Under the pieces are notes generated by a model. The model made no database searches. It worked only from the letters and a program-made list of their open reading frames with translations, and was not told the DNA's origin. The translations under genes and the position numbers were made by a program. Positions 17,679 through 25,894 of a DNA stretch of 64,000 nt are shown here, piece after piece. Numbering within the stretch: position 1 is the stretch's first letter; the number at the start of each line of letters is the position of its first letter. This DNA comes from Phenylobacterium kunshanense (GTDB lineage: Bacteria > Pseudomonadota > Alphaproteobacteria > Caulobacterales > Caulobacteraceae): the NCBI RefSeq assembly GCF_003254525.1, contig NZ_QFYS01000010.1, positions 85,058 to 149,057 of the forward strand, given 5' to 3'.

Positions 17679-18565
17679 GCGAGGCCTTCGACCCCCAGCG
17701 CTGGCGCCCGGCGCCGTTCCTGCCGCAAGAGGATGCGCGCGACCCGGCCCTTCTGTTCGTGGTCGCGGTGCTGAGTTTCCTCGCCTGCCTGACCGCGCTG
17801 GGCGTGATCGCCTCCAGCCGGGCGGCTCAGGGCTGGACCGACCAGCTCACGGCGGAGGCGACGGTCATCGTCCGCGCCCGCGGCGGCGAGACCCCCGACG
17901 CCGCGGCCGCGAGGGCGGCGGAGGTGCTGGCGGGCGTGCCCGGCGTCTCCGAGGCGCGCGCCCTGGAGAAGGAGAAGGCCTACGCCCTCATCGAGCCCTG
18001 GATCGGCGATGTCGCCGATCTGGACGACCTTCCCGTCCCGCGGCTCGTGGCCGTCGGCCTCGACGCCCGCAAGCCCGCCACCGCCGCGGCACTGGGACGG
18101 GCGCTGAAGGCCCAGGAGCTCGACGCCGTCGTCGACGACCACAGCGTCTGGATCGAGGACATCCGCGGCGCCGCGGAGGTGGTGCGCTGGATCGCGTCGG
18201 CCATCCTTCTGCTGATCGCCGGCGCGGCGGCGGCCGTGGTCGCGTTCGCCACCCGGGCCGGCATCGCCGCCCGCAAGGACGTGGTGGAGGTCCTGCACCT
18301 GACCGGGGCCGAGGACGGTCAGATCTCGAACCTCTTCGAGCTGCGTTTCGCCGGCATCGCCGCCGTGGCCGGCGCGGCCGGCGCCCTGGCTGCGGGCCTG
18401 CTCGGCGGAGCCCTGCGCCTCGTGGGCGGCGGCGAGGGAATCACCCCCGCCCTCCCGATCGCCTGGGTCGATCTGCTCGTGGTCCTCCCCTGCCCGGTTC
18501 TCGCGGCCCTCGTCGCGGCGGTGGCGGCGCGCATCACCGCGCGGCGGCTGATACAACGGCTCTGA
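17675..18565 (+). CDS. ftsX: Cell division protein FtsX
   Basis: Membrane partner of FtsE. The 296-residue protein has the FtsX layout: a cytoplasmic N-terminus, TM1 at about residues 27-48, a periplasmic loop of about 120 residues, and three further TM segments near 170-190, 230-255 and 270-292. The ATG overlaps the ftsE stop (ATGA). The periplasmic loop would contact an amidase-activating protein, which is not encoded here. The stop shares one base with the following ydcF-like gene. Confidence 0.93.
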   Translation: MSEAFDPQRWRPAPFLPQEDARDPALLFVVAVLSFLACLTALGVIASSRAAQGWTDQLTAEATVIVRARGGETPDAAAARAAEVLAGVPGVSEARALEKEKAYALIEPWIGDVADLDDLPVPRLVAVGLDARKPATAAALGRALKAQELDAVVDDHSVWIEDIRGAAEVVRWIASAILLLIAGAAAAVVAFATRAGIAARKDVVEVLHLTGAEDGQISNLFELRFAGIAAVAGAAGALAAGLLGGALRLVGGGEGITPALPIAWVDLLVVLPCPVLAALVAAVAARITARRLIQRL

Positions 18566-19194
18566 TGAAGTCGATCGCCGCCTTCCTGGTCCTGGCGCTG
18601 ATCTGGTTCTCGGGCCTCATGGCCTTCGCCACCCGGGTCCAGCAGTCGACCCCGCCGCGCGCGCCACAGCCGGCGCAGGGCATCGTCGCCCTCACGGGCG
18701 CGAATTCGAACGCGCGCCTGTCGGCCGCCATGGGGCTGCTGGAGGACGGCTACGGCCGCCGGATGCTGGTGTCCGGCGTCGACCGCAAGGCGACGCGCGA
18801 AGACGTGCGCCACGTCAGCCGCGCGGTCCGCCAGCTCTACGACTGCTGCGTCGACCTGGGCTTCACCGCCGCCGACACGGTCGGCAACGCCCGCGAGACC
18901 CTCGCCTGGGCCCGGGCCATGCGCTACCGCTCGCTGATCATCGTCACCGCCGACTACCACATGCCGCGCGCCATGCTGGAGTTGAACGCCGTGCTGCGGG
19001 ACACGGGGATCAGCGCCCAGTCCTATGCCGTCCCCACGCGGGCCCTGAAGCGCCGCGCCTGGTGGCGTGAGCCCGCGGCCGCGCGGTTGATGGTGGTCGA
19101 GTATTGCAAGTATCTGGCGATCCTCGGCCGCGAAGCCGTGCTGGGGCTCGGCCCCCGCGAAGCTCCGTCGGCGCAACAGAAGGCCGTCCCGTGA
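18565..19194 (+). CDS. YdcF/ElyC-family (DUF218) membrane protein
   Basis: A 209-residue protein with one N-terminal TM helix (about residues 5-22) and a DUF218 domain: IVALTGANSNARLSAAMGLL, MLVSGVD, DTVGNARETLAWA and IIVTADYHMPRAML. ElyC/YdcF proteins affect cell-envelope polysaccharide or undecaprenyl-phosphate metabolism. The gene is translationally coupled at both ends (TGATG with ftsX, GTGA with plsC), so an envelope role beside division and phospholipid synthesis fits. Confidence 0.87.
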   Translation: MKSIAAFLVLALIWFSGLMAFATRVQQSTPPRAPQPAQGIVALTGANSNARLSAAMGLLEDGYGRRMLVSGVDRKATREDVRHVSRAVRQLYDCCVDLGFTAADTVGNARETLAWARAMRYRSLIIVTADYHMPRAMLELNAVLRDTGISAQSYAVPTRALKRRAWWREPAAARLMVVEYCKYLAILGREAVLGLGPREAPSAQQKAVP

Positions 19195-19895
19195 TCGCCC
19201 TGCGCTCTTTCGCCTATGTGATCTTCTTCTATCTGTGGACCGCCGCCGTCGCGGTCCTGGCGACGCCGCTCCTGCTGGGCCCCACGCGCTGGGTCCATGC
19301 CATGTTCCACTTCTGGGGGCGCGGCGTGACGGGCGGCCTGGTCATCTGCGGGATCAGGGTGGAGGTCCGCGGGCGCGAGTTCATCCCCACTGGCGCGGCC
19401 CTGGTCGCGCCAAAGCACCAGTGCATGCTGGACGTCTTCGCCCAGTTCACCTGGCTGCCGGCCTCGGTCTTCGTGATGAAGAAGGAGCTGGGCTGGATCC
19501 CCTGGCTCGCCTGGTACGCCCGCAAGGCGGGGGCGATCGTCATCGACCGCGAGGGCCATTCGAAGACCATGCGCCAGGTGATCCGCGAGGGGACCGAACG
19601 GTTCCGGCAGGGCCGGCAGGTAGTGATCTTCCCGGAAGGCACCCGCAAGGCGCCCGGCGCGCCGCCCGACTACAAGCCCGGCATCGCGGCCCTGTACCGG
19701 GAACTCGACGTGCCCGTGTATCCCGTGGCCACCAACGCCGGCGTCCACTGGCCGGCGCACGGCTTCATCCGCCGCCCCGGGACGATCGTCTTCGAGTATC
19801 TCGAACCGATCCCGCCGGGCCTGAAGCGCGCGGAATTCATGCGCATCCTCGAGGAGCGGATCGAGACGAAGTCGACCGAGCTCCTGGCCCTCTAA
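19191..19895 (+). CDS. plsC: 1-acyl-sn-glycerol-3-phosphate acyltransferase
   Basis: Adds the second acyl chain to lysophosphatidic acid in phospholipid synthesis at the inner membrane. The 234-residue protein has an N-terminal hydrophobic segment, the catalytic HxxxxD motif in PKHQCMLDVF and the glycerol-phosphate binding motif VIFPEGTRK. It uses a GTG start overlapping the previous stop by four bases and closes the ftsE-ftsX-ydcF-plsC coupled unit. It ends against the convergent ChaC-like gene with a four-base overlap. Confidence 0.93.
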   Translation: MIALRSFAYVIFFYLWTAAVAVLATPLLLGPTRWVHAMFHFWGRGVTGGLVICGIRVEVRGREFIPTGAALVAPKHQCMLDVFAQFTWLPASVFVMKKELGWIPWLAWYARKAGAIVIDREGHSKTMRQVIREGTERFRQGRQVVIFPEGTRKAPGAPPDYKPGIAALYRELDVPVYPVATNAGVHWPAHGFIRRPGTIVFEYLEPIPPGLKRAEFMRILEERIETKSTELLAL

Positions 19896-20428
19896 CCCGC
19901 GAGTTCGCGGGCCTCGACCATCGCCAGCAGGCGCTCCATGGCTCCGTCGCGCACCCGCATCTCCCTGAGGTGCTCGACGAGGTCGCGCAGGTACTCGACG
20001 TTTCGGCCCGAGAGCCCCGCGGCCCCCGCGATAAGCTCGGCCTGCCGATCCAGGCTCAGCGCGCCGGCCCACTGGGGGTGGCGCACGTCCGACAGGAAGC
20101 ACAGCGCCTCCTCGCGGCGCCCGTCGTCGAGCCGCACATGCCGTCGGGCCTCGATGTAGGTCTCGGTGGGCTGTTCCCGCTCCAGCAGATAGGCGTAAAC
20201 CTCGGGCCAGTCCGCCTCGTCCACCCGATAGGCCGCGCCCCGGCAGGCGCCGCCCGGCGCCAGGCCCAGCACCAGCCCCGGCCGCTCGTATGTCCCGCGA
20301 TGATGGACGGAATAGATGCAGAAGGCCCGCCGACGTCCGTGTAAGGTGGCGCCGCGCCGCTCCACGAACGGGAAGCCCGGCCGCCACATCAGCGAACCAT
20401 AGCCGAACACCCACCGTTCCGACGCCAT
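19892..20428 (-). CDS. Gamma-glutamylcyclotransferase (ChaC-like)
   Basis: A 178-residue protein of the ChaC family, which cleaves glutathione to 5-oxoproline and Cys-Gly in the cytosol. The substrate-binding loop VFGYGSLMW stands at residues 7-15, followed by RRAFCIYSVHHRGT and GLVLGLAPGGACRGAAYRV, and YLLEREQPTETYIEA includes the region of the catalytic glutamate. I set the start at ATG 20428 (MASERW). A longer open frame to 20869 would run antisense through the DUF2125 gene and is not credible. Confidence 0.87.
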   Translation of the reverse strand: MASERWVFGYGSLMWRPGFPFVERRGATLHGRRRAFCIYSVHHRGTYERPGLVLGLAPGGACRGAAYRVDEADWPEVYAYLLEREQPTETYIEARRHVRLDDGRREEALCFLSDVRHPQWAGALSLDRQAELIAGAAGLSGRNVEYLRDLVEHLREMRVRDGAMERLLAMVEARELAG

Positions 20429-20452
20429 CCCACCCCTCGAACCACGCTGCAG

Positions 20453-21502
20453 ATGTCTGTGCCCGATACCACCGCGCCCCGTAAAGCCAGCCGCCGCCCG
20501 ATCTATGTCGCGTTCGGACTGGCGACCATCTTCGTCATCGTCCTCAGCGCCGGCTGGATCTGGCTGCGCGGCCAGGCCGACGCCCGGCTGGACGCCGCCG
20601 TGCAGCGACTCCGGGACGCGGGCTACGAGATCGCGTGGAAGGAGCGATCCTTCCGCGGCTACCCCTTCCGCCTGAACATCGCGCTCACCGAAGCCCGGAT
20701 TCGCGACCGCTCCGGCTGGGCTCTGGAGGCGCCGGTTCTGGAGGCCCAGGCCTTCGTCCACGCGCCGACGAGCTGGCTGATCGCCGCGCCCCAGGGCCTG
20801 ACCTTCGTCCGCCCGATCGGCGGGCCGGTCCGAGTGGAGGGCAAGCTGATCCGCGCCAGCCTCACCCACCTATCCAATACGCCGCCCAACATCTCGTTCG
20901 AGGGGGTTGATCTGAAGTTCCAACCGGCGGCCGGCGCCCAGACCTTCGGCCTCGCCACGGCTGAGCGAGTCGAATTCCACCTGCGGCAGGCGCCCAGCGA
21001 GGTGGGTGACGAGGCCGGCGTATGGCTCAGCGTCAAGTCCGGCAAGGCGCAGCTCTCGGGCCTGCTGGGGCGGGTCGCCGGCGACAAGCCGGTCTCGATC
21101 GAGTGGGATGGCCGGATGACCAAGATCAGCGCCTTCCGCGGACGTGACTGGCCTGACGCGGTCCGCAACTGGGTCCGCGCCGGCGGGACGATGCGGGTGC
21201 AGCGTGCAGGGCTCACCGCCGGCGACGCCCTGCTCGGCGCGAACTCGGGCAGGCTGGGCGTGGGATCGGACGGCCGCCTGACCGGCGTCATGGACGTCTC
21301 CCTGCGCCAGGCGCCGCGCGCGCTCGGCGCCATCGGTGCGGCCGGCGCCATCCCGCAGGACCGGGCCGACGCCGCCGCCGCGGTGGCCACCGCCCGCCAG
21401 ACCGGCGACCTCGCCCGCGTCACCCTCAATTTCGAGGCGGGCCAGACCACCCTGGGCCCGGTCGCCATCGCCCCGGCGCCCAAGGTCTACGATCCGAGAT
21501 AG
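20453..21502 (+). CDS. DUF2125 domain-containing protein
   Basis: A 349-residue protein with an N-terminal TM anchor at about residues 18-40 and a large periplasmic DUF2125 domain, e.g. YEIAWKERSFRGYPFRLNI, GWALEAPVLEAQAF and the C-terminal VTLNFEAGQTTLGPVAIAPAP. The family is common in alphaproteobacteria and of unknown function; its fold resembles lipid-transfer AsmA-like beta proteins only loosely. It is divergent from the ChaC-like gene by 24 bases and followed at 22 bases by a methyltransferase. Confidence 0.85.
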   Translation: MSVPDTTAPRKASRRPIYVAFGLATIFVIVLSAGWIWLRGQADARLDAAVQRLRDAGYEIAWKERSFRGYPFRLNIALTEARIRDRSGWALEAPVLEAQAFVHAPTSWLIAAPQGLTFVRPIGGPVRVEGKLIRASLTHLSNTPPNISFEGVDLKFQPAAGAQTFGLATAERVEFHLRQAPSEVGDEAGVWLSVKSGKAQLSGLLGRVAGDKPVSIEWDGRMTKISAFRGRDWPDAVRNWVRAGGTMRVQRAGLTAGDALLGANSGRLGVGSDGRLTGVMDVSLRQAPRALGAIGAAGAIPQDRADAAAAVATARQTGDLARVTLNFEAGQTTLGPVAIAPAPKVYDPR

Positions 21503-21524
21503 GCGCCGCAGGGTAAGCGGCGCC

Positions 21525-22157
21525 ATGGTGGCGGGCATGGCCTCGCTCTACGACCGCTTCATCCTGCCCCGGCTGCTCAAATGCGCCTGCTCGTCGCCGC
21601 CGATGATGAAGCAGCGCGCCAAGATCGTACCCAAGGCCGAGGGCCGCGTCCTGGAGCTGGGCATCGGCATGGGGCTGAACCTGGCCCTCTATGACGCCGA
21701 CAAGGTCAGCAGCGTCACGGGGGTCGATCCGGCCGCCGAGCTCCGCGCCGTGGCCGAGGCGGCGCCGCACGATCCACGTCTGTCGGTGAAGGTCGAGGAC
21801 GGCACGGCCGAGGCGCTGCCATTCGAGGACAAGTCGTTCGACTGTGTCGTCTGCACCTTCACCCTTTGCTCCGTGCACACCCCGGCCGCAGCCCTGGCCG
21901 AGGCGCGCCGCGTGCTGAAGCCGGGCGGGCGGCTCCTCTATTGCGAGCACGGCCTGGCGCCCGACGCCGATATCGCCAAGTGGCAGCGCCGCATCGAGCC
22001 GGTGTGGAAGCGCATCGCCGGCGGCTGCCATCTGACGCGGCCGATCACCTCGGCCATCGAAGCGGCCGGGTTCAAGATCACACGTTCCGACAGCATGTAC
22101 GTGCCCAACACGCCGCGCATCGCCGGCTGGAACGAGTGGGGCGAAGCGACGCCCTGA
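21525..22157 (+). CDS. Class I SAM-dependent methyltransferase
   Basis: A 210-residue Rossmann-fold methyltransferase. The SAM-binding motif I is VLELGIGMGLNLALY, motif II is VTGVDPAAEL, and DCVVCTFTLCSVHTP with EARRVLKPGGRLLYCEHG are later motifs of this UbiE/thiol-methyltransferase-like group. Either ATG 21525 or ATG 21537 could be the start. The methyl acceptor is unknown; animal relatives of this subfamily methylate thiols, but that cannot be assigned here. Confidence 0.87.
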   Translation: MVAGMASLYDRFILPRLLKCACSSPPMMKQRAKIVPKAEGRVLELGIGMGLNLALYDADKVSSVTGVDPAAELRAVAEAAPHDPRLSVKVEDGTAEALPFEDKSFDCVVCTFTLCSVHTPAAALAEARRVLKPGGRLLYCEHGLAPDADIAKWQRRIEPVWKRIAGGCHLTRPITSAIEAAGFKITRSDSMYVPNTPRIAGWNEWGEATP

Positions 22158-22164
22158 GCCGTCG

Positions 22165-22362
22165 TCAGTTCGCCGGTTCGTGCACCGGCAGGGCGAAGGC
22201 CCGGAATCGGCTCGGCAAGCGCATGGCGGCGCGGGTGGCGTCGCGCACGGTCTGGAACTGCTGGGCCAGGTCGGACGCCTCGGTCCAGGCGACCCGCGCC
22301 CCCTCGGCGAGATACTCGAGCCCGTTTGTGTTGCTTCGGGCCACCACGACGGAAGACGCCAT
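22165..22362 (-). CDS. Small conserved-looking hypothetical protein
   Basis: A 65-residue frame with no recognised domain. Start ATG 22362 is preceded by GGGGAG at about eight bases; ATG 22368 is two codons upstream but sits too close to that ribosome-binding site. The product is mostly helical, with QFQTVRDATRAAMRLPSRFRAFALPV at its centre-to-C-terminus. It ends eight bases beyond the convergent methyltransferase. The ribosome-binding site and the fit between its neighbours support it as a gene. Confidence 0.55.
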   Translation of the reverse strand: MASSVVVARSNTNGLEYLAEGARVAWTEASDLAQQFQTVRDATRAAMRLPSRFRAFALPVHEPAN

Positions 22363-22653
22363 TGGCATGGCTCCCCTGCTGTCACATTCCAGCCGGTGTG
22401 CCGTTGTGGCCCACCTAACGCGTTACGCAACAAGACGCGTGCCAGATGCGTCGCCACGACACACAACCAAACCGCGCACCACGCTCAGCGAACACTGAAG
22501 TGGCACATGTTACCCCAAAGGTATCAAGTGACAGCAAAACTGTTGCCCAATCGACACAATTGCGTGGAACACGTTTGCGCAGAGGCGCCCAAAGCTTGAG
22601 CAGCGCGCCGACCACCCCTAGGTGCCGCGCCCTTCTCTAGTTCTGGGATTCAA
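22363..22653. other. Gene-free, relatively AT-rich region upstream of the barrel gene
   Basis: About 290 bases without a gene, noticeably less GC-rich than the surroundings. It must hold the promoters of the small minus-strand gene and of the outer-membrane barrel. CACTGAAGTG near 22493 is a perfect 10-base palindrome. I could not settle on -35/-10 hexamers. A GGGA eight bases before ATG 22654 is the likely ribosome-binding site of the barrel gene. Confidence 0.45.
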
Positions 22654-23409
22654 ATGAAAAAGAACCTCTTCGCCGCGGCCGCCGTCGTGGCCTTCCTCGG
22701 GTCGGCTGTGGCCGCCAACGCTCAAACCATCGGCCACATCGGCGCCAACTACGGCCGTACCGACATCGACGCCGCCGGCCTCGACGCCGACCTGGACAGC
22801 TGGCAGGTCGAAGGCGCCGTGCGCTTCGACGCGGGCTCGCTGGGCGCCCAGATCGACGGCGCCATCTCGGACGCCGAAGACTCCCAAACCACCTTTGGCG
22901 TGACCGGCCACCTGAACACCAAGGCCGGCTCGGGCCTGGTCGGCGGCTTCGCCGGCGTGGAAACCTCGGACGACGTCACCTTCTGGGGCCTCGGCGTTGA
23001 AGGCCAGGTCGCCCTGGCGCCCGCGACCACCCTGTATGGCCAGGCCGGCTACGGCACCTCGGACGACCTCGGCGACGCCGACTTCTGGGCCGTCCGCGGT
23101 GAAGTCCGCCACTTCGTGTCCGACAACTTCCGCCTCCAGGGCTCGCTCGGCTACAACCGCATCGACGTCCGCGGCGGCGACGCCGACGCCTGGAACGCCG
23201 GCGTGGAAGCCGAGTACCAGTTCGCGGACACCCCGTTCAGCGTCGTGGCCGGCTACGATCACTTCGACGTCAACGACTTCGACGTGAACGCCGACACCTT
23301 CCGCATCGGCGTCCGCTACACCTTCGGCGGCACGCTGAAGGACCGTAACGACTCGGGCGCCTCGCTGGGCTCGGTCACCAAGCTGTTCGGCGCTGGCCTG
23401 ACCCGCTAA
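22654..23409 (+). CDS. Outer-membrane beta-barrel (porin-like) protein
   Basis: A 251-residue secreted protein: signal peptide to about residue 23 (ending ANAQ), then alternating amphipathic strands rich in Gly, Asp and aromatics, e.g. IGHIGANYGRTDID, WGLGVEGQVALAP, LYGQAGYGTSDD and FRIGVRYTFGG. This is typical of a small eight- to ten-strand outer-membrane barrel or simple porin. Most proteins of this kind end in an aromatic residue; this one instead continues about 26 residues beyond the last strand. A strong intrinsic terminator follows, so it is monocistronic. Confidence 0.82.
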   Translation: MKKNLFAAAAVVAFLGSAVAANAQTIGHIGANYGRTDIDAAGLDADLDSWQVEGAVRFDAGSLGAQIDGAISDAEDSQTTFGVTGHLNTKAGSGLVGGFAGVETSDDVTFWGLGVEGQVALAPATTLYGQAGYGTSDDLGDADFWAVRGEVRHFVSDNFRLQGSLGYNRIDVRGGDADAWNAGVEAEYQFADTPFSVVAGYDHFDVNDFDVNADTFRIGVRYTFGGTLKDRNDSGASLGSVTKLFGAGLTR

Positions 23410-23434
23410 TCCGCGGCTGTCAGCACCGACACGC

Positions 23435-23466
23435 AACGCCCCCGGACCCCACTCCGGGGGCGTTTT
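23435..23466 (+). terminator. Intrinsic terminator after the barrel gene
   Basis: A perfect 12-base-pair GC-rich stem (AACGCCCCCGGA pairing with TCCGGGGGCGTT) with a six-base loop, running into a short T tract at 23463-23466. It starts 26 bases after the stop codon, giving a well-formed rho-independent terminator. Confidence 0.9.
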
Positions 23467-23523
23467 CGCATCCGCATGCCCGCGAATCTGCGAGTCTCCC
23501 GCCCAGAGAGGGAGGACAGCGGG

Positions 23524-23724
23524 TTGCCCACGGTCGAATACACCGTCGATTTTCTGGACGAGGTCTGGAAGGTCGGCCTGAACGGCAAGCACTTCGGACC
23601 CTATTCCAGCCTCGACACGGCGGTCGCCGCGGCCACCGGCGCCGCGCGCAAGGCCGAGGCCCAGGGCTACGAGGTCATCGTCAGGATCAATACGCCCCCT
23701 GCCGGCGAGACCGACGCCGCCTAA
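23524..23724 (+). CDS. Hypothetical small protein
   Basis: A 66-residue protein beginning (M)PTVEYTVDFLDEVWKVGLNGKHFGPY and ending in an Ala-rich helix. I chose TTG 23524 because GGAGG stands eight bases upstream, whereas the earlier ATG at 23476 lies against the terminator of the previous gene and would add an unrelated leader. It loosely resembles short DUF2188-like proteins with a repeated 'WKV...' strand, but the function is unknown. It is convergent with the histidine-kinase gene, overlapping by four bases. Confidence 0.6.
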   Translation: MPTVEYTVDFLDEVWKVGLNGKHFGPYSSLDTAVAAATGAARKAEAQGYEVIVRINTPPAGETDAA

Positions 23725-24794
23725 TCCGACGCGACGAACGGCATCCGGAGAACCGCCGCGAACCCGCCTTCGGCCACCGGCCCCGCCTGGATTCCCGATC
23801 GCCCTCCGAACCGCGCCTCCAGTCGCTTGCGGACGTTCAGCAGGCCCACGCCTGCGCCGATGGCCTGGCTCGCGCCCGGACCATCGTCCGAGACCCGGAT
23901 GACGACATCGTCGCCCTCGCGTCGCGCCACGATCTCGATGTGCGTTTCCCTGCCGGGTGCATGAACGCCGTGCTTCACGGCGTTCTCGACCAGCGGCTGG
24001 AGGATCAGCGTCGGCGTCAGGGCGTCGGCCACGTCATCATCGACGGAAATGCTGATCCGGAGCCGGCCGGCGTAGCGGGCCTCCTCCAGCGACAGATACA
24101 GCTTCTGCTGCTCGATCTCCTCGCTCAGCTTCACGTCGGCGAGCGGGTCGGCGGACAGATTCGCGCGGAAGAAGGCCGCCAACCCCATCACCATCCGGTC
24201 GGCGTCCTTCGGCCGGCCGTCCAGGATCAGCGTCGAGATCGAGTTTAGCGCGTTGTAGAGGAAGTGCGGATTGACCTGGTAGTGCAGCGCGCGGATCTCG
24301 GCCTCGCGCGCCGACACGGTCGCCTGCGCCAGCCGCGCGTCGCGCTCGCGCATCAGCCGGCCGTACTCCACCACCATCACGAGCAGCGACCACAGCAGGA
24401 AGGGGGGCAGGGAGAACAGCGTATCCCACGCAAAGAGCGTCAGCCCGGTCGCACGGATCTTCAGCACCACGAAGACCTGCGAGATCAGGGGACTGGTCAG
24501 TGCGTTCAGCGCGGAACCCCCGACTGCGGCGCCCAGGGCGATCCACGGCCATGCGCCGCGCGACAGGCGAAACCCCGCCCGGATCGCCGCATAGCCGCCC
24601 ACGCTGATCGCCGCGGCAACCACGATCTCGACCAGCACGCCCGGGATCAGCCGGGGAGTCCACGGTATCCCGTTCATGAGGTTCAGGGCCTGTCCCCACA
24701 GACCGATGGCCGACCAGTGCGCTAAGGCCAGCACCGCGATGGCGCCCCACCCCAGCCGCCCGCGCGATGGACGCGACCGTTCAACATCCAGCAT
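23721..24794 (-). CDS. LytS-family sensor histidine kinase
   Basis: A 357-residue membrane kinase: four TM segments between about residues 15 and 145, then a His_kinase domain with the LytS motif VNPHFLYNALNS (His177 the predicted phosphoacceptor), and an ATPase domain with QPLVENAVKHGVH, SDDGPG and GVGLLNVRKRLEA. It probably phosphorylates the LytTR response regulator encoded divergently about 200 bases away. The input signal is unknown. There is no periplasmic sensor domain, so sensing likely occurs within the membrane. Confidence 0.88.
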   Translation of the reverse strand: MLDVERSRPSRGRLGWGAIAVLALAHWSAIGLWGQALNLMNGIPWTPRLIPGVLVEIVVAAAISVGGYAAIRAGFRLSRGAWPWIALGAAVGGSALNALTSPLISQVFVVLKIRATGLTLFAWDTLFSLPPFLLWSLLVMVVEYGRLMRERDARLAQATVSAREAEIRALHYQVNPHFLYNALNSISTLILDGRPKDADRMVMGLAAFFRANLSADPLADVKLSEEIEQQKLYLSLEEARYAGRLRISISVDDDVADALTPTLILQPLVENAVKHGVHAPGRETHIEIVARREGDDVVIRVSDDGPGASQAIGAGVGLLNVRKRLEARFGGRSGIQAGPVAEGGFAAVLRMPFVASD

Positions 24795-24864
24795 GTCCCG
24801 TCCCTACCCCAGCCCAGGCCGGCGGCCCAGGCTCCCCCGGAGGTATCGTCGCGCGGTTTGTGAC

Positions 24865-24996
24865 ATGCGACGCTTCTGGCGCGGTGAACGGCGGCTCTGC
24901 GTCGACGGACGCCTGTGGACTTGCGACGGCCCTGCGTGGGACATCGATCTCCGGCGCCTTCCTCCGCCGCAGCCGCGTGAGCCGCTCGCCTCCTGA
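24865..24996 (+). CDS. Possible small upstream open reading frame
   Basis: A 43-codon frame whose stop shares one base with the ATG of the LytTR regulator (TGATG). It reads MRRFWRGERRLCVDGRLWTC and ends Pro-rich. Third-position GC is high, but that is weak evidence in this genome and no obvious Shine-Dalgarno precedes it. If translated it could couple translation of the regulator; if not, it is simply leader sequence. I rate it uncertain. Confidence 0.25.
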   Translation: MRRFWRGERRLCVDGRLWTCDGPAWDIDLRRLPPPQPREPLAS

Positions 24997-25778
24997 TGCC
25001 TCCACTTCGTGTCCTGGCCGTCGACGATGAGGAACTGGCGCTGCGCCGGATCGAGCTGGCGCTTGCCCAGATGCCCGACGCCATCCTCGTCGGACGGGCG
25101 TTCAGCGGCGCCGAGGGGGCGGAGCTGGTCGCCGCCCTTCGCCCCGACGTCGTGCTGCTCGATGTGGAGATGGCGAACCTCGGCGGCTTCGAGATGCTGG
25201 AACACCTGCATCAGGCCGAAGCTCCGCTCGTGATCTTCGTCACCGCCTTCGAGGCCTACGCCGCCCGGGCCTTCCGCGTCCGGGCGATCGACTATGTGCT
25301 GAAGCCGGTGGATTTCGCCCGCCTGCAGGACGCGCTCCAGCGTGCGCGACAGACCCTCAGCCTGACCGCGGCCGAGCGCCAGGCGGCTGAACTCCGCAAT
25401 GTCGTCGCCGCGCTCCAGCGCGAGCGCGAGCCGGTCGACCCCCGCTTCACGCGGGAGTTCTGGGCCGACCGCCGTGGCGAGTTGGTCCGCGTGCATGTCC
25501 ACCAGATCGAGTGGCTGGAAGCCGAGGGCGACTACGTTCGCCTGCACGCCGACACCGGCTCCTTCCTGATCCGCGGCCCGCTCGGCGATATCGAGGCCGG
25601 GCTCGACCCCCGGTCCTTCGTCCGCGTCCGCCGGTCGGCGCTGGTCCGGATCGACCGCATCCGCGCCATTCGCCAGAAGCAGTACGGCGACTGCCGCATC
25701 GTGCTGACCTCCGGCCAGGAGGTTCGGGTGGGCAAGACCTATCTGCCTGTAGTCCGAGAGCTCTCGGCTCGCCGCTGA
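24996..25778 (+). CDS. LytTR-family response regulator
   Basis: A 260-residue regulator: an N-terminal receiver domain (residues 1-125) with the acid pair in LAVDDEE, Asp56 in VVLLDVEM as the predicted phosphorylation site and Lys in YVLKPVDF, followed by a C-terminal LytTR DNA-binding domain (about 150-255: VHVHQIEWLEAEGDYVRLHA, FVRVRRSALVRIDRI). It is the natural partner of the divergent LytS-type kinase. A PEP-CTERM gene follows after 116 bases and could be a target; this is not demonstrated. Confidence 0.92.
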   Translation: MPPLRVLAVDDEELALRRIELALAQMPDAILVGRAFSGAEGAELVAALRPDVVLLDVEMANLGGFEMLEHLHQAEAPLVIFVTAFEAYAARAFRVRAIDYVLKPVDFARLQDALQRARQTLSLTAAERQAAELRNVVAALQREREPVDPRFTREFWADRRGELVRVHVHQIEWLEAEGDYVRLHADTGSFLIRGPLGDIEAGLDPRSFVRVRRSALVRIDRIRAIRQKQYGDCRIVLTSGQEVRVGKTYLPVVRELSARR

Positions 25779-25894
25779 GGGGAATCCGACGTCATCCGAC
25801 GGCGGCGAGCCGCCATTCACCGATGGCGCATGGCGACCGGCCAAGCCGCGCCCCACACCCACCCTGCCCTCGAAATCAGACATGGAGCAGGCAC

